Positions 18,081 through 24,997 of a stretch of 55,921 bases of DNA are shown here, piece by piece. The position numbers and the translations under genes were made by a program. The notes beneath the pieces were generated by a model that ran no database searches, had not been told where the DNA came from, and saw only the letters and a program-made list of their open reading frames with translations. Origin of the DNA: Bacteroidales bacterium (GTDB taxonomy: Bacteria > Bacteroidota > Bacteroidia > Bacteroidales > Paludibacteraceae); assembly GCA_900769555.1 (NCBI GenBank), contig CAAGHA010000032.1, positions 1-55,921 on the forward strand, in the 5' to 3' direction. How positions within the stretch are numbered: the first letter of the stretch is position 1; each line of letters starts with the position of its first letter.

Positions 18081-19058
18081 TTAAATTTCACCATTATTTG
18101 TTTCTGTTTCGCTATTTTCTTCGTCTGTTTCAATAACCTCTATTTTGGTTTTATTAACTATAAAAAACGCATTAACAATACTCATTTCATTATCATCTTG
18201 CATCGGCTCCATTTTTGCAAATTTCACCATATCCGAAACATCGAAAATTTGTCTTATTCGTTCCAAAACTTCATGAGCATCTTTATCATACTTCAAAGCT
18301 CGAAGAATCTCCGATGAAGTCATCTCCATCGCAGGAATATTAAATCGCCTAGTAAAATAGTCACGCAGTGTATCTGTCAACTCTGTGTAGTATCTCTTTG
18401 CGTCACCTTTTTGCCATAATTTTTCAGATTTGATTTTCTCCAACTCTTCTAAAGCAATTTCGTGAGGAAGTCGGTTGTCAACAACCTCTTCTTCTACAAT
18501 ATTGTTTTCTTTAATTTCTTGAACAACTTTGTAAATATAATATGCCAAAGCAAACGTTCCGAGTACACCTAAAACAATAGCAAAATATAACCAAAACCGA
18601 ACCCAATTAAATGGAGGATCATAATTATCTGTTAAGTCTGTTAATTGAGCATTTGTTAAATCTTCATCATAAGTGATTACATCCAGATACAATGTTCTCG
18701 TCTCAAAATTTTCTATTTTACTTTTAAATACAAATGGAGGAAGTTCATAACGACCTGTATCAAACGAGGTGATAATATACTCTTGTTTGATAGTAAATCC
18801 CCCTTTCTCCTTCAACGTATCTTGAGGGGTAATTTTTACAATTTCAATTCCTTTTGCCAACGTATCATTTCCACTGATAGTAGGGAAATAAACAACTGCG
18901 CTTTGTGGCTGTTTTACCTCTAAAGTAATCCTTCGTTGCTCACCAATTTTCATGACACTCGAATCAAGCGTGGCACTTACAACAATAGCTTGAGAATAGG
19001 CTGCTGTTGATAACGAAAATAAGGCAACTATAATTCCTAAAACTTTCCTATAACTCAT
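18081..19058 (-). CDS. Membrane protein of the bat operon (DUF4381-like position)
   Basis: This 325-residue protein lies between the DUF58 gene and batA. It has a signal peptide ending near AAYSQ (about residue 22), a beta-rich periplasmic region of about 130 residues resembling the N-terminal repeat of BatD, and one transmembrane helix (about 160-183). The cytoplasmic tail is helical and contains the DYFTRRFNIPAMEMTSSEIL motif that BatD-type and DUF4381-type tails share. The open frame begins at a TTG (19067), but the ATG at 19058 gives a clean signal peptide. It is one of the standard genes of the Bacteroidota bat cluster, without an agreed name. It probably belongs to the same membrane complex. 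Confidence 0.85.
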   Translation of the reverse strand: MSYRKVLGIIVALFSLSTAAYSQAIVVSATLDSSVMKIGEQRRITLEVKQPQSAVVYFPTISGNDTLAKGIEIVKITPQDTLKEKGGFTIKQEYIITSFDTGRYELPPFVFKSKIENFETRTLYLDVITYDEDLTNAQLTDLTDNYDPPFNWVRFWLYFAIVLGVLGTFALAYYIYKVVQEIKENNIVEEEVVDNRLPHEIALEELEKIKSEKLWQKGDAKRYYTELTDTLRDYFTRRFNIPAMEMTSSEILRALKYDKDAHEVLERIRQIFDVSDMVKFAKMEPMQDDNEMSIVNAFFIVNKTKIEVIETDEENSETETNNGEI

Positions 19059-19092
19059 TGTTATCAAAATTTTTAGCGATCTGTCGTTTAAA

Positions 19093-19962
19093 TTATGCTC
19101 TTCGTCTAAATAGGTTCATCAAGGCCTTAACAAAATCTTCATCTGTAGCTATTGATTCATAATTGACTCCACATTGATTAAAGGTTTGCTTCAATTGCTC
19201 TTGACGATTTTTCCAATTTTGTCCGTATGCCATTCGTAATTTTTTATCAGACGTATCAATCCACATATCTTCTCCGGATTCAGCATCCTTTACTTTAATG
19301 AGTCCTATAGATGGCAATTCTGCTTCTCTCTTGTCATATACCTGTAATCCAACCATATCATGTTTACGATTAGCAATCAATAACGACTTAGAGAAGTCTT
19401 TGTCAATAAAGTCTGATATAATGAATGCTGTACTCCTTTTTTTTATTGCATTCGTCATATATTGTAATGCTCCCTCAATATCAGTTTTTGTACTTTGAGG
19501 TTCTATTCCTAGCATCTCACGAATGATATATAGAACATGTTTTTTACCTTTTTGTGGTGGAATAAACTTCTCAATTTTATCAGAAAAAAAGATGACGCCT
19601 ATTTTATCATTATTTTGAATGGCAGAAAAAGCAATTGTTGCAGCTATCATTGTTACCATCTCTTTTTTTGTCTGAGTGGTTGTACCAAAATTTCCACTAG
19701 CAGAGACGTCAATCAATAATATCATTGTCATTTCTCTTTCTTCTTCAAATACCTTTATATAAGGTTTGTTAAAGCGAGCAGTAACATTCCAATCAATGCT
19801 TCTTACATCATCTCCAAATTGATATTCGCGCACTTCGGAAAAAGTCATACCACGCCCTTTAAATGCCGTATGGTATTCTCCTGCAAATATATGATGAGAG
19901 AGTCCTTTTGTTTTAATTTCTATTTTTCGAACTTTCTTTAATATTTCGCTTGTATCTTTCAT
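19093..19962 (-). CDS. DUF58 domain protein of the MoxR/Bat operon
   Basis: This 289-residue soluble protein carries the DUF58 motif GRGMTFSEVREYQFGDDVR (about residues 37-55) followed by SIDWNVTARFNKPYIKVFEEE. Its VWA-like fold has a DVSASGNFG site (about 84-92), so a partial metal site is present. DUF58 proteins are nearly always encoded next to moxR and are regarded as their partners. The track of open codons reaches a TTG at 19983, but the ATG at 19962 gives the family's usual start MKDTSEILKK. It follows moxR after 112 bases that contain a large hairpin, and precedes the next gene by 34 bases. Confidence 0.93.
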   Translation of the reverse strand: MKDTSEILKKVRKIEIKTKGLSHHIFAGEYHTAFKGRGMTFSEVREYQFGDDVRSIDWNVTARFNKPYIKVFEEEREMTMILLIDVSASGNFGTTTQTKKEMVTMIAATIAFSAIQNNDKIGVIFFSDKIEKFIPPQKGKKHVLYIIREMLGIEPQSTKTDIEGALQYMTNAIKKRSTAFIISDFIDKDFSKSLLIANRKHDMVGLQVYDKREAELPSIGLIKVKDAESGEDMWIDTSDKKLRMAYGQNWKNRQEQLKQTFNQCGVNYESIATDEDFVKALMNLFRRRA

Positions 19963-19986
19963 CCTTTTAAAATTAAGATCCAACCC

Positions 19987-20038
19987 TTATAAGATTTGAA
20001 TCGATTCAGTGAAATTGAACCGACTTCAAATCTTATAA
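19987..20038. promoter_or_regulatory. Large hairpin between moxR and the DUF58 gene
   Basis: TTATAAGATTTGAA (19987-20000) pairs perfectly over 14 bases with TTCAAATCTTATAA (20025-20038). Inside it TCG pairs with CGA and TTCA with TGAA, around a seven-base loop, for about 21 pairs in all. No T-run follows on the minus strand, so it is not a classical terminator. It could set the moxR:bat transcript ratio by processing, RNA protection or partial termination. Confidence 0.7.
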
Positions 20039-20074
20039 AATTTATTTTCAAAATGTTATAAATTAACCGATTGA

Positions 20075-21070
20075 TTAAGGAACTTCAACAGAATTAAGGA
20101 TTTCATTAATAATCTCTTCTGTTGTCATATTATTTGCTTCTGCTTCATAACTCAATCCAATACGATGTCTCAATACATCCATAGCAATAGCGCGAACATG
20201 TTCAGGAATTACATAACCTTTTCCCTCGATAAAGGCATAAGCCTTCGCTGCTAAAGCCAAATTAATTGAGGCACGTGGAGAACCTCCAAATGAGATCATA
20301 TCCTTAAGATGTTCTAATCCACATAATTCTGGGAAACGAGTTGCATGCACAATATCTACGATATATTTCTCAATTGTTTCATCAAGATAAACTTGTTGCA
20401 CAACTTTTCTCGCCTCAATAATATCCTCCGGCTTCAAAATTGGCTTAATCTCTTTCTTCTCTTTTTGTATATTTTGACGAATAATCAATTTTTCTTCTTC
20501 CGGTTTTGGATAAGTAATATTGACTTTCAACATAAAACGGTCAACTTGCGCCTCTGGCAATGGATAAGTTCCCTCTTGTTCAATTGGGTTTTGTGTTGCC
20601 AATACAAGGAAAGGAGTAGGTAATTTAAATGTCTCTTCTCCAATCGTTACTTGACGTTCTTGCATCGCCTCCAACAACGCACTTTGCACTTTTGCAGGTG
20701 CTCTGTTGATCTCATCAGCTAATACCAAATTGGCAAAAATAGGTCCTTTTTTAATGTTAAATTCTTCTGTTTTTTGACTATATATCAAAGTTCCTATTAC
20801 GTCGGCCGGTAATAAGTCGGGCGTAAATTGTACTCGATTGTATTTTGCATCAATTAATTCACCCAATGTTTTTATTGCCAAAGTTTTAGCCAATCCCGGA
20901 ACACCCTCCAATAATACGTGTCCATCTGCCAATAAACCTATCAATAATGATTTTACCAAATGTTTTTGTCCGACAATGGTTGAATCCATTCCCATAATCA
21001 AACTATCAACGAAAGAACTTTGAGCTTTAATTCTTTCGTCCAATTCTCTCAAATTTATTGTCTGATCCAT
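20075..21070 (-). CDS. moxR: MoxR-type AAA+ ATPase
   Basis: This 331-residue ATPase is the first gene of the bat operon. Walker A is EGVPGLAKT (about residues 55-63), Walker B is VLADEINRAP (about 116-125), and sensor 1 is VLATQNPIEQEG followed by PLPEAQVDRF with the arginine finger region. These are the MoxR-subfamily signatures. MoxR proteins are thought to act as chaperones that assemble or remodel VWA-domain partners, here DUF58, BatA and BatB. A TATATTTG box at 21121-21128 probably drives the operon, giving a leader of about 45 bases. Length is normal. The ATPase should be cytoplasmic. Confidence 0.95.
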   Translation of the reverse strand: MDQTINLRELDERIKAQSSFVDSLIMGMDSTIVGQKHLVKSLLIGLLADGHVLLEGVPGLAKTLAIKTLGELIDAKYNRVQFTPDLLPADVIGTLIYSQKTEEFNIKKGPIFANLVLADEINRAPAKVQSALLEAMQERQVTIGEETFKLPTPFLVLATQNPIEQEGTYPLPEAQVDRFMLKVNITYPKPEEEKLIIRQNIQKEKKEIKPILKPEDIIEARKVVQQVYLDETIEKYIVDIVHATRFPELCGLEHLKDMISFGGSPRASINLALAAKAYAFIEGKGYVIPEHVRAIAMDVLRHRIGLSYEAEANNMTTEEIINEILNSVEVP

Positions 21071-21120
21071 CTTTATATATTTTTTCTTTTTTAATTTTCT
21101 CTAATTGAATTTTACAATTG

Positions 21121-21128
21121 CAAATATA
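21121..21128 (-). promoter_or_regulatory. Candidate -7 box of the moxR-bat operon (TATATTTG)
   Basis: Matches TAnnTTTG on the minus strand, 51 bases upstream of the moxR ATG. No clear TTTG at the -33 position. Likely start of transcription near 21114. Confidence 0.45.
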
Positions 21129-21250
21129 TCCTTTTATATGCAATGATTGTTGTTAATAACTATTAAATCATTTTAGAAGTTGTTTAAATTTTAGCAATAT
21201 TTTCCGATATATAAACAATCAAATTCTTATTTTTGATTAAAAAATCCTCA

Positions 21251-22810
21251 TTATTTATTTATAAGTTGTTGATTAATATTGCTTACAGCTTTCATGCATT
21301 CCTCAGAGTCTGGATTAACGATTGAAGAATTTAAGTCCGGCACTTTAATTTTTGCTCCAATCGGAACGTTGTTGGGATTAGAGATTATGTCTTTATTAAA
21401 GTAATAAATATAAACCCAAAAGTTCTTGTGTCCATAATTTTTCAATGAAACAAGTGTTAATCGATTTCCATTTGTCATTGTAACTTCGTTTTTAATAGCA
21501 CAAGAGGAGGGGAAATTTAATTCAGGGTGATTTTCTGCCATAAATTTAATCAATTCATTATCAAAAGATTTTGTCTCTGTAGCTTCCTTAAGAACAGGCT
21601 CTGAGCTCTCTTCTTCTGTAAAAAACTGTTCACCACTTTGAGGCTCCTCAGTGACAATCTGTTCTGCATCACCATAATCAGCAGCTTCTCCTTCGTCTGT
21701 CAAGAACAAATCCTCCTCGCTAGCCCCTTCTATCTCTTCTTGATTTACTTCCTGCGTTTCACTTTCAACCAACTCTTGTGGCGGTAAAACACTTTCACTT
21801 TGCTCTGATTCACCATTGCCTAATAAATTAAAATGTTTTAGAGCAAAATAACCTACGGTCAATAGAAGAAGCAGAAGCAAAATGGCAAATAATATTCCTT
21901 TTCCTTTTTTCTTCGGTTTTTCTGATGAAACAACTTCTTCTGATGCATCTTTTTCTTCAATATTTTCTTGATTATCAGAATTTTCATCTGCATTTTTATC
22001 CTCTTCTGAGACAATTTCATTAGGATTATTTTCTTCAGATAATGTAGAAGAAACTTCTGTTATATTTTCATCTATATTTTCTGTTCTATCATAAGACTCT
22101 TCAGAACTATTATTTTCAACAAGAGTTGAAGTATCTTCGATAGAAGATGAATTCTCAATATCTTCTGATAATTGACCATTATCTAATTTTTCTTCCATGG
22201 TATTATTAATTTCTTGGTTAATTATAAAATCATTATTTTTAGGTTCTTCAGTAGAGTTATTCTCACCGGTGGTAATAGTTTCTATTTCAGTTTTTACAGT
22301 CTCTGTATTAGATTCTTTAATATTATTTTCTATTTCATTCTCGACGTCTGACACAAACTTGGTTTCCTTCGATTCCGATGTATCTGTTGCTATTTTTTCA
22401 TCTATATCAATATCCATTTTCTCATCATCACTACTTGTATCTGATAACAATTCATCATCGTCATCAGGAGTAACCTCTATTGGAGCATCATCTGATAGGG
22501 TATAGGTTTCCAAATGTGCATAAGGTTGATTAATCTCCTCTTTTAAGTTCTTTTCAGGGATAAAAGAAATCTTGTTATGCGCTGGAATTATATATTCGGT
22601 TCCGTCTTGAACATTCACACTCTTTCTTTGTTCTATAGCAACAATCTTAAATGTGCCGATTCCCTTTACTTTCGCAATACCATCTTTCCGCAAACCCTCT
22701 TCAACCACTTCCATTAAAATTCTAAGAAAATTTTCAGAAGTTTTTTTTGATTTCCCGGAACGTTCTGATAATTTATCAATTATCTCTTGCAATGTCAATT
22801 TTATATTCAT
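21251..22810 (-). CDS. HU/IHF-domain protein with transmembrane helix and LysM-like C-terminus
   Basis: This 519-residue protein has an unusual domain order. Residues 1-92 are an HU/IHF-type DNA-binding domain (GIAKVKGIGTFKIVAIEQRKS and YIIPAHNKISFIP, with the proline-containing arm replaced by an NVQDG loop). Residues about 100-295 form an acidic linker rich in E, S, N and D. A basic KPKKKGKG segment precedes one strong transmembrane helix at about 305-325. A second acidic linker is followed by a LysM-like domain at about 449-493 (LVSLKNYGHKNFWVYIYY, then NVPIGAKIKVPDL). Basic residues before the helix predict an N-in topology: HU in the cytoplasm, LysM in the periplasm. It is the last gene after a SpoIID-like protein and a small HU. 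A role tethering DNA to the wall is inference only. Confidence 0.85.
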   Translation of the reverse strand: MNIKLTLQEIIDKLSERSGKSKKTSENFLRILMEVVEEGLRKDGIAKVKGIGTFKIVAIEQRKSVNVQDGTEYIIPAHNKISFIPEKNLKEEINQPYAHLETYTLSDDAPIEVTPDDDDELLSDTSSDDEKMDIDIDEKIATDTSESKETKFVSDVENEIENNIKESNTETVKTEIETITTGENNSTEEPKNNDFIINQEINNTMEEKLDNGQLSEDIENSSSIEDTSTLVENNSSEESYDRTENIDENITEVSSTLSEENNPNEIVSEEDKNADENSDNQENIEEKDASEEVVSSEKPKKKGKGILFAILLLLLLLTVGYFALKHFNLLGNGESEQSESVLPPQELVESETQEVNQEEIEGASEEDLFLTDEGEAADYGDAEQIVTEEPQSGEQFFTEEESSEPVLKEATETKSFDNELIKFMAENHPELNFPSSCAIKNEVTMTNGNRLTLVSLKNYGHKNFWVYIYYFNKDIISNPNNVPIGAKIKVPDLNSSIVNPDSEECMKAVSNINQQLINK

Positions 22811-22928
22811 AACCTATTTTCTTTATCTAATTTTACTGATATTCATTTTCTCCAACTTTTCTCAGTCTGTCTTAGACCAAATACTAACAAGTGAGAGTAC
22901 AATATATCCATTTCTAAATGAAATAACT

Positions 22929-23207
22929 CTATTCTTGATTAATTTTTTCTTTTAAAATAGTACTAGGTTTAAAAGAAAGTGTTTGTTTAGGAGGAACAAG
23001 CATTCGCTGCTTAGTTGTCGGATTAACAGATATGCGTTCACTTTTCTTTCTTAGTTCAAAAGTTCCGAAACCTTGTAATGCAATCGAATTACCTTCCATA
23101 ATCTCTTCTTTTATTATATCAGCAAAAGAGTCCAATAAACTATCGATAGTTTCATTGTCAGCCTCTAATCTGTTTTTTATTTCTGAATTGATTTGTTTTG
23201 TATTCAT
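22929..23207 (-). CDS. HU/IHF family DNA-binding protein
   Basis: This 92-residue nucleoid protein has the classic HU fold motif GNSIALQGFGTFELRKKSERISVNP (quoted in part: ALQGFGTFELRKK), a beta-arm region TTKQRMLVPPKQTLSF and a helical N-terminus. HU proteins bend and wrap DNA as dimers. It lies 12 bases after the SpoIID-like gene and 118 bases ahead of the HU-LysM gene, so all three are probably one transcript. The partner in the dimer could be itself or the HU domain of the membrane protein. It is not the only HU expected in the genome. Confidence 0.93.
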   Translation of the reverse strand: MNTKQINSEIKNRLEADNETIDSLLDSFADIIKEEIMEGNSIALQGFGTFELRKKSERISVNPTTKQRMLVPPKQTLSFKPSTILKEKINQE

Positions 23208-23219
23208 TATCTTATTGAT

Positions 23220-24533
23220 TTAGTATAATTTTTTTAAATCTGTATTTCTATAATAGTGCGATAAAATTTCTTTGTAATTATATCCTTTTTCTGCCATCAT
23301 TGCAGCACCAATTTGACAAAGACCAACTCCATGACCCCAACCGGCTCCGAAGAGTGTAAAACTTGCAGGAATACCTTCTTTTAAATCCTCTTTTTCAACA
23401 ATAAACGCAGAACTATATAAATGAGACTCCGATAAAGTCTTCCTAATTTCTAACTCTTTTCCTATAATACAAGTTGTTTTACTTCCAATTATTTGTAGTT
23501 CTATCAAACGACCGGAGTTTCCTCTTTTTATTGGAACTAAATCGATGATTTGCCCGAAATCAATACCACTTTTTTTGTAAATAAGTTTCGAAAGTTCATC
23601 TTGAGTATAACTCACTTTCCATCGGTAAAAATCAGCTGTCTCTTGGTCGTATCCATTTAAGACCTGACTTAACACTCCTTTATCTGTAGTAGCGCAAAAT
23701 GCATCCGGAGAACTTAAAATCCATTTTTTAGCCTCCTTCTCTTTTGTTAAATCAGGAAGTTGCCCCTTATATGAGTCTGAAAAACTATCTAAATAAGGAA
23801 TAGTTTTCTCTTCCCAACAATTGCCATACAACTCGGTAGCTCCTCCGCAAGATTTTGAAAAGCGAGTATCACAAATCTCATCAGAATGCATCAAAACTTC
23901 GCCTCTTGTTAGCAAAATAGCTTCGGAAACACTTTTTGTACTCTCTCTCGTAATTCCTTGATAACGTTGACAATGATCATCTGCACACACATCAAAATTT
24001 TTGTGATCATGACGATCATACCATCGAATACGTTTTTCTGCACAATCAATCATCTCATTTACCGATGAATTTTCAATAAGATTTTTTTTATTGAGTTGTG
24101 CCAATAACCAACTTCGAGAAATTACTGCATGAGCTTTCAATAGCTCTATTGATGAGGTTGAACGCATTTCTGAAGAGATAACACTAGTTAGATACAACTC
24201 GGCATCTACAATATTTATTCCCGTGATATTATTTTCCTCAATAATAAATTCTATTCCGCCTCGAAATACCTGATCTTCTTTGCGTTCCCAATGAAATTCT
24301 TTCCCTATTGTTACCCCCTTTAACGTTACTTGTGATTCAAAAGAAAGTGGTAAAAATTTTAAAGAATCAAACTGTTCTGAAAGGAAGTTGATTTTTCCAT
24401 TTGACAGAGTTACTTCGTAAAATGCTGAATCAAAGTTTCGACCATTAAACAAATATCCACCATCGAGACAAAACTGTATTTTTTGCCCCGATATTATGCC
24501 TACTCTGATTTGAGGTTCCTTGTTTCTAGTCAT
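23220..24533 (-). CDS. SpoIID/LytB domain protein
   Basis: This 437-residue protein carries the SpoIID core: YLTSVISSEMRSTSSIELLKAHAVISRS (about residues 110-137, quoted here only by its key ISSEM and LKAHAV parts), a Cys/His-rich middle, and the terminal WGHGVGLCQIGAAMMAEKGY motif near 398-417. SpoIID-type proteins cut or sensitise denuded or stem-peptide-containing peptidoglycan in spore formers; in non-spore-formers they are linked to amidase activation and wall remodelling. No obvious signal peptide is seen at the ATG at 24533, which is odd for a wall enzyme. It may be secreted by another route or use a different start. Cys and His pairs in the middle (CADDHCQRYQG) recur in Bacteroidota homologues. 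It heads the operon with two HU-type genes. Confidence 0.85.
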   Translation of the reverse strand: MTRNKEPQIRVGIISGQKIQFCLDGGYLFNGRNFDSAFYEVTLSNGKINFLSEQFDSLKFLPLSFESQVTLKGVTIGKEFHWERKEDQVFRGGIEFIIEENNITGINIVDAELYLTSVISSEMRSTSSIELLKAHAVISRSWLLAQLNKKNLIENSSVNEMIDCAEKRIRWYDRHDHKNFDVCADDHCQRYQGITRESTKSVSEAILLTRGEVLMHSDEICDTRFSKSCGGATELYGNCWEEKTIPYLDSFSDSYKGQLPDLTKEKEAKKWILSSPDAFCATTDKGVLSQVLNGYDQETADFYRWKVSYTQDELSKLIYKKSGIDFGQIIDLVPIKRGNSGRLIELQIIGSKTTCIIGKELEIRKTLSESHLYSSAFIVEKEDLKEGIPASFTLFGAGWGHGVGLCQIGAAMMAEKGYNYKEILSHYYRNTDLKKLY

Positions 24534-24550
24534 TTTTATTCTCTTTTCGA

Positions 24551-24558
24551 CAAAGATA
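24551..24558 (-). promoter_or_regulatory. Candidate promoter of the SpoIID-HU operon (TATCTTTG)
   Basis: Minus-strand TATCTTTG matches TAnnTTTG, with TTTTGG at about 24581-24586 as the -33 element (spacer 23). It lies 17 bases before the start codon, so the leader would be about ten bases. Confidence 0.5.
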
Positions 24559-24633
24559 ATTAATTTGTTAAATAATTAATCCAAAATCATAAAAAAGTTG
24601 GATGAAATGGTGTTTTTTTTCTATCTGAAGATA

Positions 24634-24848
24634 ACGTTATTCTTATAGTAGAAAAAAAATGAAATACATTAGAGGTGTGAAAATTTAAATATTATTGAAA
24701 TTGATTTGAATAGCTTAAAGGAACAAATTGAAAGTAACTTTTATAAATACGAATTTAATTTGTTTTTGAATTTAATCCTATTTTAGGCTATTTTCGAATT
24801 GATTTTTCTTATTTCGCTTCTATTCAAAAAGTTACGTTATTCTAATAG
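24634..24848. repeat. Pair of 15-base direct repeats 200 bases apart
   Basis: ACGTTATTCTTATAG (24634-24648) and ACGTTATTCTAATAG (24834-24848) differ at one base. They may be operator sites or remnants of a duplication. Their meaning is unknown. Confidence 0.4.
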
Positions 24849-24968
24849 CACTTCAATTAATAGAATAAGCCTGAAAAAATACACTCTACAATCATCTATA
24901 TCAAGATTTATGGGAGTTATCTTAAAATAATTTCACAAATGCAAAACTCTTTTATTGATAAAATTAGT

Positions 24969-24976
24969 TATATTTG
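24969..24976 (+). promoter_or_regulatory. Candidate -7 box of ftsK (TATATTTG)
   Basis: Matches TAnnTTTG and overlaps the TTG that would otherwise be a possible upstream start (24974). Transcription should begin near 24983, so translation must start at the ATG at 24998. Confidence 0.5.
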
Positions 24977-24997
24977 CAAGTAAATATATTAGACAAA

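Larger units (their letters stand above)
24534..24997. other. Divergent intergenic region SpoIID-like/ftsK
   Basis: About 464 bases with promoters at both edges (24551-24558 minus, 24969-24976 plus). In between lie two imperfect copies of ACGTTATTCTNATAG at 24634-24648 and 24834-24848, exactly 200 bases apart. No coding sequence was recognised. Confidence 0.5.
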
